Assembly (NCBI GenBank): GCA_011947345.1
Contig: JAAVTG010000037.1
Span: 1-64,000 of the forward strand
Source of the DNA: Phytophthora quininea
Lineage: Eukaryota > Oomycota > Peronosporomycetes > Peronosporales > Peronosporaceae
Length of the DNA: 64,000 bases
Direction of reading: 5' to 3'
The notes under the pieces were generated by a model that had not been told where the DNA came from, made no database searches, and saw nothing but the letters and a program-made list of their open reading frames with translations. The translations under genes were made by a program, and so were the position numbers. Within the stretch, counting starts at the first letter, position 1, and the number at the start of each line of letters is the position of its first letter. Positions 23,947 through 35,500 of the stretch are shown in pieces.

Positions 23947-26059
23947 CTAGTCGACCTTGATCGACGCGTAGATCTTGCGCGTGAACCACAGCGACGCGCC
24001 AACACCCACGGCGCCGGTCAACAGCGACAGAGCGCCCGAGATGACCGCCATGTAGCCAAAGTAGAGCATGGCGCCGATGACGTTGCTCACGTCCAGACGC
24101 GTCCAGAAGTAATACGTCGAGTAGAGGAACACGTAGCCGCCGCAAGCTCCCGACACGAAGAGTGACCGCCACCACCTGCGTCGGCAAAGGTAAATACACA
24201 AATCAGTCTCAGACAACTCCAGCAGAACACAATTCTGCGCTAAAACGTACCAGTTGTAGTCCTCCGCACAAAGCTGGAAGTAGGTGAGCACGATCGTAAT
24301 CTCCGCGCACGTGTTGATAAGAATAAGGAAGGCCAGCAGCAGGAAGCCGAACACGTAGTAGTACTTGTCCGACCACAGCGCAGACAGCACGAAGAATAGC
24401 TCGACAAAGATGGCGCCGAAGGGGAGCACACCGCCGACAGCCGCCGCCGTCATGTGGGTCATGTACCATGGCTGAGGAGGCACAGGCCGCGGATGTTGCT
24501 CGTCGCAACAGGGAACGTGATCGGCGTTTTCCTGTGAGGATTCAAACAAGAATACATGAGTAACTCGTCACAGCTCACGATGAATCAGCGTAACGCACCT
24601 GAAGCCGAAGTAGGCGCCTGCAAACACTAGCGGCACCGAAATGCCCGTCCAGAGGAAGAAGACGAGCAGGATGGAGCCGAAAGGCACAGCAGCGTCTGAT
24701 CCAGCGCCCCACACAAACAGGTTGAGGAAGAAGAACAGCGAGAACATGATGCCCGGGAAAAGCACAGCCGTGAGAACCGTGTTGAGCTGCCAGCGCTTGC
24801 CCTTGAACATCTTGTACGTGCGCGCCGACATGTACCCAGCCAGCATGCCGAGCAGTACAAAGCACACCAGTAGTGCGATCACCAGCTTGCCGCGGTTCGA
24901 CGGCGCCAGAACACCCACAGCAGCGAAGAACAGCGTGACGAGCGCCATTCCCAGCAGCTGGCAGCCCGTGCCGACCATCACGCAGAACAGCATGGGGTGC
25001 TTCGACGGCGGGCGGAACACATCCGCGTGCACCAGCTTCCAGCCAGACTCCTCACGTTCTTCGGCACGCTCCTCCTCGGTAGGCACGCGGTTGTAACGGC
25101 TGATATCGCGGTGAAGACTGCGCATGAGGATCATGCCGACCATTCCGCTGAGGAACAGCACGATCACCAGCGCATTGATGATCGAGAACCAGTGCACTTC
25201 GTCGCCTCCCGATCCGGCGTCAAAGTACACGTCCCATCGTGTACGCCACTCGTGCTCGTTGTCCTGCACCCACTCGACACTGTAGGTCCAGAAGACGGGC
25301 ATCTTGCCTTCCTTGTTCTTGCGCACGTACAGCGGGCGCTTGAGGTCGCTCGAGTGCTCGCACGAGTCCATGCGGTTCTGCTCCTGGTCGTAGTTTTTAG
25401 CCGAGTAGTCGAAGCTGTAGGGGATGACTTTGAAGTCCACGATGCGTCCTTCATCCTCCGAGGACTCGGCTGTGCCCAGTGGGTTGTTGTTGTAGCCGAT
25501 GAGGATCTTGACGTGGTTGTTGAGCTGCGGCACCACCTCCACCTCGGGATTGAAACTCCCCAACGGGAAGCCGACCGTCATGCCGCCCTCGGCCGAGACG
25601 GAGGTGGCCGGCAGGTTGTCCAGGATCCAGTTGACTCGGTACGAGTCCTTGACCTTGTCCTCGAAGTTCTTGACGTCCTTCTCGCCGTACTCCTGTTGGC
25701 ACAGCACGTTGCACTGCTGGCCTTCCAGGAACTTGATCTCGTACGGGGAGTTCTGGATGCGGTTGGCGGTTAGATACTCGCCCAGGTTCTCCGACTTGTA
25801 CTCGATCTTCTCCGGCTGCAGGAGATAAGAAGTTTAGCTAATGTTTTATAAATTATGTTTATATAAAAATGGGTACCTGACAGAAGGGCAGCTTGTAGTA
25901 ATCCAAGGGCAGCAGCGTCTCGCCCGACTTGAGGCTGTTGACGAAGAGCGGCAGCGCTTCTCCCTTGCTGTACGTCGTCATCTGCACGCCCGGCAGCGAG
26001 AAGGCCTCGCTGCGCCCGCACAGCGCCGCGGCCAGCGCCAGCACCTGTCCACTCCGCAT
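23947..26059 (-). CDS. Nonaspanin, TM9 superfamily (EMP70)
   Basis: Four exons in frame: 26059-25877, 25815-24599, 24531-24251 and 24175-23947, with GT-AG introns of 61-75 bp. The start MRSGQVLALAAALCGRSEA is a signal peptide. A luminal domain follows with LPLDYYKLPFCQ and GEYLTANRIQNSPYE, typical for the family. Nine C-terminal membrane segments come next, with QPWYM at the expected spot and W-W-W-R-S recreated exactly across the last intron. The protein ends SIKVD, the family's C-terminal K-x-D Golgi-retention signal. Members sit in endosomes or Golgi and act in sorting of membrane proteins with Gly-rich transmembrane segments. One frame problem: in exon 3, ATSNI and RPVPPQPWYM are in different frames, restored by one extra C at 24491-24492. 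Otherwise complete, about 635 residues. Confidence 0.92.
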
Positions 26060-26083
26060 GCCTGTCCTCTCAACTGAAGATGT

Positions 26084-26090
26084 GAATGAA
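26084..26090 (-). promoter_or_regulatory. INR-like initiator of the TM9SF gene
   Basis: On the minus strand this reads TTCATTC, about 25-30 bp before the ATG at 26059, in the usual spacing for an oomycete initiator. The downstream FPR half is not clear. Confidence 0.35.
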
Positions 26091-26221
26091 GGACTGGGGC
26101 CGCCCCTCCGATTCCGGTCGCACTTTACGATGCAACGATAGTGCCGCAAATGCCAAAAATTACGATACGATATCGTTGCAGTGCCAAACGTTGCAATCCT
26201 GTTTTCTTAAGGGGTTTGTAT

Positions 26222-27753
26222 CTACAGCTCGTCTCCTTCCCACTCGTCGCTGTCGAGTTGCTCGAGTTGGCGGGTGTTCACTTCGTCGCTCTGCCAGCCG
26301 CCGCCTTCGTACACGTCCTTCTCCACGACGTAGTCTCCGGCCAGCTCGCAGCCGGTGTGCACCGCGGTGCCTGCCTCCAAGTACTGCACGCCCTCGGGCG
26401 AGATGCCGTCGATCAGAACGTCGCCGACCTTGATCGCGCGCACGGGCAGGGCGGACGCGCAGGAGCAGCCGTCCACGTCGCACTCGCGCACCTCCTCCTC
26501 GTCCATGATCTCGTCGTTGAACAGCGACAGCTGCAGTCGAACCTGGCCGACGATCGTGTCGTCCGCCTCGATCGGGTAGTTCTTGTCCTCAAAGTTGCGT
26601 CCGATCAGCATCTCGACCTTCAGACACAGCTCGCCAATGAGGGTGCTATTGCAGTTGAAAACGCTGTCAGTATAGCAGCAGAATCAACCAGATACAGACC
26701 ACTTCAACGTACTCTTTGACGGTGTTGTCGTTCATGACGCGAATGACAAGGAAGTCGTGCTCTATGCACCGCACTGTGACTGCGATGCCTTCGATCCATC
26801 GAGGGTTTTTGCCTGTCATCGAAAAAGGATCAGCTAGTGCTCAAAGCCACCTGTAGCTTGCGAGCACCTACCTCCATTGTCGTGTGTGCGCGTCTTATAC
26901 ACCAGGTCCTTGCTCGTCGGCATGCGGCTCCGTCCGAGATACACCTCGCAGAGCGGGTCCTGCGTGCCGAACGACTGGATGTCTCGCAGCTTGCTGCCAG
27001 AGATCAGTCCAACGTAGAGCTTCGTTTTTCCTGGGATAAAGTGCTGCGGGTACTCGCCAAACTTGACCTTGGGCTGTTGCGTCGGGTTCTCTGCAAGATC
27101 AACCACAGCAGTATCAGCAACCCATAAGAGTCCTCCGTCCATCTAGCACTTGTCCCCACCGTGTCCCAGTGATAGATACATCAACACTCTTAGGAATCCC
27201 TTGGGCGTCAGTGCAAACTCCTTTTCCATCGACCGTCCGCGAGACAGGTCTCTCATCGCTAGCGCGATTTCTCCGATCACCGTGCTGCACAGCAATAGCA
27301 ACAGCAGCAGCATTAGCCGCCTCCACCCCACTATTGCAAAAGCAATTGCAGCCACTCACTTCTTGCCCCAGTTGTCGTTCTTGACCCGGAAGCGAATGAC
27401 GTCCGACGAGATGTCGGGGATGAGGATTGTGCCCTTCGTGTTCCACATGGGCTGCGTGCCTGTAGCAGATAGCACACGTGAGCCTTACTCTTTAAGTGGA
27501 TTGTCACTCCTGATTGTCTCGGACCTCCATTGTCGTGGGTGTCAGTCTTGAACGCCGCCTTCTCCTGCTCGCGGCCGCCCGTCGTCAGGTACACGCTGCA
27601 GTACGGGTCCTGCTCGCCCACCACCTGCACCTTCTTGAGGTCGCGCGCCGACAGGATCGTCAGGTACAGGATGGCGTCGTTGCGCAGCGCCGTGGGGGCG
27701 CCCGCCACGCTGCTGGAGATGGAGCTGCGCGACGCCCGGCTGTAGTGGCTCAT
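26222..27753 (-). CDS. Double C2-domain protein
   Basis: Six exons join without any frame problem: 27753-27525, 27459-27360, 27284-27160, 27090-26872, 26812-26713 and 26645-26222, encoding 398 residues from MSHYSRASRSS. Two C2 domains are clear. The first has LYLTILSARDLKKV, GEQDPYCSVYL and THDNGG, then FRVKNDNWGKN and TVIGE. The second has LYVGLISGSKLRDI, GTQDPLCEVYL, THDNGG, RVMNDNTVKD and TLIGE. Asp residues of the calcium-binding loops are only partly kept (QDPYC and KNDN are present), so calcium dependence is uncertain. The C-terminal 140 residues are acidic, with a Cys cluster (CDVDGCSC), and end DEWEGDEL; this DEL-like end without a signal peptide should not be read as an ER signal. 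No membrane segment. Function beyond likely phospholipid or protein binding is unknown. Confidence 0.85.
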
Positions 27754-28050
27754 CTGAATAAACGACTTGGGTGGAGAGTTCAAAAGTGGTTGGCGCAATA
27801 CAAACTCCAAGGGAAAATCAGGCGCTGGATTATTGACCAGCTTGACCCACATGGCTACCAAGGTGATCACGCTGATCAACGGAGACAGGAAACACCGGCG
27901 ACGGCGACACAAGACGTTGGCAAACGAATGTTCATAGGAAAGGCAAAAATGCATTAGGAGGAAATGATCTCTCTCTCAAAGCACAGTCAACACAGCAGGA
28001 AGGCGCTGGGAGGAAGCATACGACGCTTCCCTGCTCCATCCACCTTCCGT

Positions 28051-29202
28051 CTAGTTCATCAGAGCAACCACAGCCGCCGACGCGACCAGGAAGAGCGAGG
28101 AGGCCACCGACGCGGCGTCGCTCGTGGACGAGCCCGAGCTCTTCTTCTTGCCACTGCTGCTGCCGCTCGACACCTTGCGCGTGCACTGGTCGCCGGCGTA
28201 GCCAGAGTCGCACTTGCAGACGTTGCCGTCGCCCGAGCTGGAGCTGGAGGCCATGCCCACCGTCTCCATCAAGAAACGCGCAGCCGAGCTGTCCGAGCCA
28301 GCGGCCACAACGGTGCCCGCCGACGAGCCGGCGGTGGCTTGGGTCGTCGACGAACCGGACGACGTGGACGAGCCCGAGGACTCGGTCGAGGCAGCCACGC
28401 ACGTGCCCTTGCCGTTGCAGGCCTTGCTCGAGGTGGGGTCGCAGTACGCGCACTGGTCGCCCGTGGTGCCTTCGTCGCACTCGCACTCCTGCGTCTTGAG
28501 GTTGCACGTGCCGGCTTGGCACTGGCTTTCGAGCGTGCACTTGTTGGACTCGACCTTCTGGCAGTAGGTGCCGTTGTAGCCGACGTTGCACTCGCAGTAG
28601 TAGTCCATGGAGCCCGACGAGTAGGGCGCGCACGTGCCGCGGCCGGAGCAGACCACGTCCGAGTCCTGCGCGTTGTTGGGGTTCACGCAGCCTTCGTTGA
28701 TGACGGCCGTGTAGTTCATGTTCTCCGACAACGCCCAGTTGTCCGAGTCCTGCAGGAACAGCAGGTTGGTGCCGTCAAAGTCGACGCAGCCGTAGATGAC
28801 GCCGACAGACTCGGCAGTCGAGCCCGATCCCTCGGTGATGTCCATGCACGACACGTAGCCGCTCCGGTCCGAGCCCGAGAAGGAGCTGTTGAGGCACTGG
28901 TCCGTGCCCGAGGGCAGCTGGTAGGCGCAGACGCTGCTGATGGACTGGAAGGCCGTGTCCCACGTGCTGAAGCTGGGGCACAGGCCCGGGAACGTGCCGG
29001 AGCACACGTCGCCCTCGGTCGTGTACGGCAGGCACTGCTTGACGTCCTCGATGCCCGAGCGCGTGGTCTGCACACTGATGCACACGTAGTTGGCCTCGCA
29101 CGAGGTGTCGTCCTTGCAGTAGCCCGCCTGGCCAGAGCCCGACTCGGCGCGGGCCGAGGCCAGCAGAGCCGCAATGCTCGCGATGTACGCCGCCGACTTC
29201 AT
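28051..29202 (-). CDS. Secreted EGF-like, Cys-rich protein with predicted GPI anchor
   Basis: A single exon of 383 residues from MKSAAYIASIAALLASARAE, a clean signal peptide. The first half is a Cys-rich domain (GYCKDDTSCEANYVC, CLPYTTEGDVCSG). Then come three EGF-like units: one near CSGRGTCAPY ... CECNVGYNGTYC, one near CQAGTCNLKTQECEC ... GDQCAYC, and one split by a Ser/Thr-rich spacer, ACNGKGTC ... CKCDSGYAGDQC. The C-terminus is Ser/Gly/Lys-rich and ends in the hydrophobic run VASSLFLVASAAVVALMN, the form of a GPI-attachment signal. It therefore probably sits on the outer face of the plasma membrane or in the wall, with its ligand unknown. Coding GC is very high, which leaves long antisense frames (one of 466 codons at 27964-29364) that are not genes. 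Confidence 0.85.
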   Translation of the reverse strand: MKSAAYIASIAALLASARAESGSGQAGYCKDDTSCEANYVCISVQTTRSGIEDVKQCLPYTTEGDVCSGTFPGLCPSFSTWDTAFQSISSVCAYQLPSGTDQCLNSSFSGSDRSGYVSCMDITEGSGSTAESVGVIYGCVDFDGTNLLFLQDSDNWALSENMNYTAVINEGCVNPNNAQDSDVVCSGRGTCAPYSSGSMDYYCECNVGYNGTYCQKVESNKCTLESQCQAGTCNLKTQECECDEGTTGDQCAYCDPTSSKACNGKGTCVAASTESSGSSTSSGSSTTQATAGSSAGTVVAAGSDSSAARFLMETVGMASSSSSGDGNVCKCDSGYAGDQCTRKVSSGSSSGKKKSSGSSTSDAASVASSLFLVASAAVVALMN

Positions 29203-29510
29203 CTTACGCTTGAGCCTGAGTGTGCCTGGCCGGAACGTGGGGTCTCTCTGTCTAGCAAAAGAGGGAATGGCAGCAAAGGCGAAGAGCCGGCCGGAGAGAG
29301 AGGGGAGCCGCCTGTCGTCGCGTTGTGGGGCGGAGGGGAAGTACGCTGTATGCGAGGGGAATAAGCAGGCATGCTCTATCGGGGCATTATGCACATAAAA
29401 AGCCAAAAACCCTTTTGAAACTCTCCAGGAGTGCCCATTTTGCCGCTCGGATTCTAGGCTGTTGAAGGAGTTCTCCAGCCAACATTTGCTGTTACCTACA
29501 TACCGACACG

Positions 29511-30597
29511 TTGGGAGTTGATACACGATGCATGCCACTTTCTGTTGAAGAACTACGTTCGTCTTGGGATTCTCAAGACGAAAAGGCTAACACGAAATCG
29601 AGTGACGCATGGTGGTTGTGCCTATTTGTGGTCTGCAAGTTGACCGAGAAGATCCGCGCCTGCTTTCGCAAGCTGCAGTATAAAACGGTTACTATGCGCG
29701 AACAATACGCTGCTCTGAATGAACTCCACTTATCACTGGCGTTGAAATTTGAAAGCGAAATGACGAAGGTGAGCCAACTGTCGATTCACCAAAGGTCTCT
29801 GAGCATTAACCGTGATGCTGCCTTCACTCAAGAGACCTTTTCGACAAGATTGCCACGGGACACCACAATGTTCATACATGCCGTCAAGGAGCTGAAGTGG
29901 GTTTCGCTGGCATGGCTCTGGACCAACCAAACATCCACGAGCATCAAGACGGCGAAGAGACTTTGGAAGTTTCAGCGCATCTGGCGGACATGGTAGACGA
30001 AGATACCCCGAGTAGGATGAAGACATGCCACAACTCAATGAAGTAAATGAACCGACTGAATCCCAGCAATCAACGAGTCAGCAAGGCTTGGTGGAAGCTG
30101 TTACTACAGCTCGGACCGTGATGATCGACGGAATTACCGATATCAAGCTCGATATTGCAGCAGAAGCCCGCGATGCGCCTCCAACGAGGTCGATTGACAT
30201 CGTGAAGTGTACGGATGGAGCGTTACGTCGTCTGCTGATCGCTTATTCAGCAAAATTGCAAGAACACCTAGGTGAATCGGCAACCGAGGAGATCTGGAGC
30301 CAGCGCAAGAACCTGATCCACGAATACAAGCTAAAGCGTGATGTTTGCAGAAAGGTGAAGGATCAAGGTGATCTGTCGCTTGAAGACGCGTGGGCTAAAG
30401 TCGAACCTTGTGGTGAATTTGGAGCGCTCATCGAATTTACTGTTGGTCTCGCAAGTATTGCTCCAGGAACCCATACTGTGGAAGGGGATTTCAGTACGCT
30501 AAACGGTGTAGCTGGTCCACCGGAGAACTGCAAGCGCGTCAATACTTCGAAGTCATGGAGCTGGCAGACAGATTGGAGTCAAGCAAGAAGGTTATAG
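29511..30597 (+). pseudogene. Degenerate transposon-derived coding region (hAT-like dimerisation segment)
   Basis: Two neighbouring frames (29511-29996 and 30025-30597) look like parts of one protein. The second ends in EFTVGLASIAPGTHTVEGDF followed by STLN, resembling the C-terminal dimerisation end of hAT transposases, preceded by a helical stretch (RRLLIAYSAKLQEHLG, EIWSQRKNLIHEYKL). The first contains SWDSQDEKANTKSSDAWW and further helices. There is no BED finger and no DDE core in reach. GGGCATT motifs near 29380 and 30770 on opposite strands might be its ends, but the match is too short to rely on. An unrelated host gene cannot be excluded. Confidence 0.35.
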
Positions 30598-30599
30598 CA

Positions 30600-31210
30600 C
30601 AACAGTGAGTTTCTGATCCAACAGAGCGTGCGTAGGCTAACCTCACGTACATTTCCATGCGTAAGCTAGTGCCCTTTAGGGTTTTCTGGCAATTCAATAC
30701 ATTTCCTGTGCAATGCCCCTTTGAACTTTCCCAACTCTGCCCATTTTACATCAAATCCCATCGACTTTCAAAATGCCCTGTTTGAGCATGCCTGGGAATA
30801 AGAGCTGGCCGACAGCCGGTGTAGCTATATAATACCACATTCAAGTACGCGCACGTCACAGATAAAGCCGCAGCGAGCCGACGGTACGCACTATCAGTTC
30901 CCTGCAGGCTACCGGTATTAGGACTGGCCGCCCATCCCAATAAGAGCGCTCTCGCAGAATCAGCTCAAGCAGCGGAAACGGGCGCCGCCTCGGCTTCGGA
31001 CAGAGCTCTCGCTGCAGCCATCCACGAGCGCCATCGTGCATCTGCTTGGCCTCGGAGCCATGTTCACCGCCACGCTGTGGATGGTCTTCGCCCCCATCTG
31101 GGGTGCTAATTTACCAGTATTTCATTCGCATTTTGCGACACCAGCCGGGGCCTTAAAGTGCCAAGAGCCGCGGGCGAATCAAAACGCAGAAAGGCATACT
31201 TTGCAGGGGT
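30600..31210. other. Spacer without recognised gene
   Basis: Only short frames. CAAAATG / CATTTTG motifs like those of the inverted repeat at 31211 recur (for example near 31125), suggesting fragments of the same repeat family. Confidence 0.4.
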
Positions 31211-31281
31211 TCGCAAAATGGAGAGCTTTTGTGAAACGATTCGCATTTGGGGTTCGTTGACGCAAAATGAGGAGCAGCTCT
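31211..31281 (+). repeat. Left arm of a 71-bp inverted repeat
   Basis: Pairs with 31865-31935 over 71 bp with three mismatches. The arms end TCGCAAAATGG ... GCAGCTCT and enclose 583 bp. The 10-mer AAGTGCCAAG also recurs inverted about 50 bp outside on the left and about 10 bp outside on the right. Probably the ends of a small non-autonomous (MITE-like) element. Confidence 0.65.
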
Positions 31282-31864
31282 CACGAAAATTGTTAGCGCC
31301 ACATCCTCACAGCAGGATCGGACAAACAACCATGAGCTCCGTGGCGAGCCCTTCACTGACGTTTCCCTCTCAGCACCTGCACCAAACTCGCCTCGGTCGC
31401 CACCTGAAGTGTCGACGGGGAAACTATTGTACGGGGCAATTACTTCCCTAGACACGGAAAACCGATCAAGATGGATGTCGCCAACCGGGCGATGCTCAAG
31501 TACAAGTGTGACAGCGGTGAACAGTCCCGTTTTGAGGTTGTTGCTTTGCGACCAAGGCGGGAACCGCAGCGAGGTTACTTCATCTTTCGCGCTAACCCTG
31601 TGCACAACATGTGCATTAGCCGCTCAACACTAACTGCTTCCCAGCTTCGAGAGGACGAACTCATACGCTCCTAAGTTGCTAGTGTCCCGCAGATCAGCGG
31701 AATCGTGATCGTCGAGCATTTCAAGCGTATATGGGGTGCTGATGTCAAGCTAGGAGAAGTCTACAGAGCTAGACAACTCACGTAGGAACAACATGAGCTG
31801 TCCATCGATGTAAGGAGTGATAACCAGCAGGACATGCAGTCTATCGCGAGCTGGCAGTGTCAGC

Positions 31865-31935
31865 AGAGCTGCTCCCCATTTTGCGTCAACGAACCCCAAT
31901 TGCGAATCGTTTCGCAAAAGCTCTCCATTTTGCGA
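31865..31935 (-). repeat. Right arm of the 71-bp inverted repeat
   Basis: Reverse complement of 31211-31281, three mismatches. The enclosed DNA has no recognisable gene. Confidence 0.65.
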
Positions 31936-32509
31936 AAACAACTACTTGGCACTTGTATAGAACAGGCGATTGCGGCCGTCCCCGAGACCGACGCGCGGGA
32001 CAAGATACTCAAAGAGCCTCGTCGGCTCGAGCTGCTGCTGGTGGGTCACTTCATCCGGCGGCACCGTACATGCACCGCGGCGCGGGATCCAAAGGAGTCG
32101 ATTGCTGTAGTCGATTGCTGCAGTTGTGTCGGTCGATGGCAGCCATTTAACGCGTTGCAATCGTTGCTGCCATTACGCTGCTGGACGCACGCACTTCAAC
32201 TGCGCTGAGCCGCTTTTCGCGCGTGTGTGTCGAATATGACCCGGATGAGAAGCGGCTAGCGTGGCGCTCGCCAGGTGAGTTCTGCCGAGAGCTCTCTCGC
32301 AGCCTCGACAGCGCTACGTTGTCGATCGACGGCATCTTCGGACCGTGCAAGGCGCTCTCGTCAAGCGGACGACACTGCACTCGATCAGCCACTCTGACTG
32401 GAGAGGCAACGGAAGATAAGGATCGCGGTCGTTCGAGGCTTCGAACGGAGTGCTGTGCGCCTCGGTGGAGCAGTCGAAAGCAACGTCTACTTATGAATTC
32501 TGCATACAA
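31936..32509. other. Coding-like but unassigned stretch next to the PDR gene
   Basis: Plus-strand frames at 31834-32208 and 32223-32696 give fairly natural sequence (CVEYDPDEKRLAWRSPGEFC, LSIDGIFGPCKALS) with a frame change between them. I recognise no family. It could be a decayed host or transposon gene, or antisense chance. Confidence 0.25.
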
Positions 32510-35500
32510 CTATCTCTTCTGGTGGTTCACGAAGCGCAGTGCTAGCAGCGACAGCACTCGCAAAGCTACGATCCAGAGCATGAGGATGCCAAAGTTCGTC
32601 CAGATCTCGCTGTGCTTGACGTGGAACTGGGTGTCGAGGTATTCCTTGACCGTAATGGCGTCGCCAAGTTCGGGCGGTGTGCTAGTCATCCGCTGACATC
32701 CACGGTCGCTGCCGTCTCCGTCAGCAGGACAGTCCCCAAACACGATGGCGGTCAGACTTGCGAAGCTGTAGTGCGACGGAACAATGTCGTAGAGCCACTT
32801 GTAGCCGCGCGGGATCGAACCAGCAGGAGGGTTGTATCCCATGAGCAAGACCAACAAGTTCTGGATGATCACCACAAACACCGTCGCCACCTCCAGACTC
32901 GGCAGGGAGTAGGCCAGGAACTGTCCGAGATAGGCTTCCAGCAGCACAATGATCGACAAGTTGACCCAATACGTCAAGAACTCGGCCACGCCGGTAAACC
33001 CCACCATCGGAAAGAAAATCGCCAAGAAGAGCATGGTAGACGCAAAGCAGTACGGGATCTCGACCAACGTGGCGCCGATAAAGTACCAGAACGCGTTGTA
33101 CGTCTGCGTTGCTCGTTCGCGATAGAACGCTGCTCGCTCTTGGCATGTAATGGGCAGCACGCTGCCGAACGTGATGAATGTAATGTACGAGGTCGTCATG
33201 TAGATCATGCCCAGTCCAGAGTTGATCCCTTGGTACGACGTGTACTCGGCGCCAACGAACGTGATCCCGAACACGATTCCAAGCAGCACAGCAATGACAC
33301 ATCGTGTCAAGTTGTACGACGGGGTCCGCCAGTAAAACGCAAAGAATCGCTTGACCAAGAACGCTGCCTGAGTCCAATTGCTGGCAGCGCGTTTGTGGTG
33401 GAACGACACTTCTGGGAGTCGTGGAGACGGTCGTGTCACGCCGTCTTGGTCCAAGCCTGTCTGTAGCTGACGATACAGCTCGCTGGACTTGAACAGAGCC
33501 GCAAAATCTGTGCTATCTGCGTGGCCATTCCCGACGCCTGCGCCAATGACTTCCAACATCCAGGTCGCTGGATTATACCCTACTTGGAGTTGGGCTACCC
33601 TGTCGATTGAAGAAAAGTACTCGATCAACTTGGATGACTTGAACCCGAGCTCACCGAAAAACACCATCACTCCGCCGCGCTTGAGTAGCAGCAAGCTGTC
33701 GAACACTTCAAACACAAGTGTAGATGGTTGGTGGATCGTGCAGACGACGGTTCTTCCAGTGTCGGCCACTTTGCGAACGCCTTCCATGATCAGCTTGGCT
33801 GACCGAGAATCTAGTCCACTGGTAGGCTCGTCTAGGAAGAGCACACTTGGCTGAGCTGCAAGCTCCACGCCAATGGTCAGACGCTTCATTTGCTCTGTGG
33901 AGCTGCCGCGAATGATCTGGTCTGCAATGGGTAGTAGTCCTAAAAGCTCCAAGCTCTCGTTCACAGAGTCATACTTCTTGCTATCAGGGACGTCAGAACC
34001 CTGCCGCAAGAACGCACTAAACGTTAACGCCTCGCGGAACGTCGATCCCTCTGAGTGGATGTCCATCTGCTCGCAGTAGCCCGTGCACCGCCGAATAGCG
34101 ACTTCTGTCGCTGGATAACCATTGAGAAGGATTTCACCTCGAATGTTGCCTCCAGTCTTCCGCCCAGCGATCACGTCCATGAGTGTCGTCTTGCCAGCTC
34201 CAGAAGACCCCATCAACGCCGTCATGGAACCAGGCACAGCGTATCCGCTAATGCCCTTCAGCAAGTCGATGGAGGCTTTGGGGTGGGCAGAATCCGGGAC
34301 CGAGTACCACAAATCTCGAAATGCTAAAGTGACAGGAACAAAGTCCTTCTCGGGTGGCTGCAGCATTGGCACCACCACTCCAGCTTTTGGTGTAGTCATC
34401 AGACCGTACTCGGTCGTCGCTGAGGATGATTCCGTGGCAGCACTGGTGTCTTTCAAAGTCGTAGAAATGTTACTAGGACTTTCGTAGCGCCAGTACTCCA
34501 ACACGAGGCAAGCGACCCCCATGCAGCCGATGTAGAATCCGATTTCAAAGACGATTCCGAGCCACAGCCAAGTCCGCTGCGTCGGCACGTCAAAAGAGCT
34601 TAGCGAGTATTCGCCCATCGTCATCCCGTACTCAGCGCAGTAGTTCACCGCGTTGTACACGCACACGATAAATCTCTTGTCTGTGTACTGGTTTACTGAA
34701 AGCGCACGAATGCCCCATGCCAACGGACTGATCCAGTACATCCAAATCAAATAGTCCGGAATGTGGCCTTTCGTGATCGTGAAGCCCGAGAACAACGTGA
34801 AGAGCAGCAGCGCGAGGTTCGAACTCGACGTTGCGACGTTCATGTTTGGAGAGACCACAGCCAACATGAAGAACCAGGCTGCGAACAGCATGTACGTCAG
34901 GAACAGGATCAACTCAAACAGCAGATACCCGGCTGCAGTCGGCACGAACCCACACATCCAATACATGATGGAGCCGTACACCAGCGCCTCGAGCAACGCC
35001 AGCGGGAGTTGGCTCATGGGCATCGCAAGAACAAACGACGAGGACCGGAAAAGTTGGCGCCGCGCTGCTTGTAAAACACTTGTCGAATCGACATGAAGGT
35101 CGGCACTTGCGCCGACTGCCCCATCATCATGAAGTTGATCGCCACGTAGAGCACACCCATGACCACTTGTGCGTCAGTCTCGTCAAACTGGAAGAAGGTG
35201 CTGGCGTTCAATAGTCCGAGAAAAACGCACATGAGGAAGCGGCTTCGTAGTAAGGCCCGGTTGCGCATCGTCACCGTCAATTGCCGCCTTGTGAGCGTTA
35301 ACGCTCCTTGCCAGAAGTTCTGGTGGAACTCTGGCAGCGGATCCACATGCTGTTGGTTATCCTCGATGAGTTGAGGATTCAGTGGGGCATCCAATTCCCC
35401 AGCATTCGTAAATGAATGTCGGATCTCTCAAACGCTTCGGCGAATTCGCTGGGGTCTACAGGAACCGAGACAGACCCGTATTGGAATTGTTTGTTAGTGC

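Noticed and set aside
26222..26250. C-terminal DEL as an ER-retention signal in the double-C2 protein
   Set aside because: The protein has no signal peptide and the preceding residues are simply an acidic tail.
27964..29364. 466-codon plus-strand ORF
   Set aside because: It is antisense to the EGF-like gene and its sequence is Arg/Ala/Gly/Val/His-rich, the usual shadow of GC-rich third positions. The sense strand gives a signal peptide, EGF cysteines and a GPI-type end.
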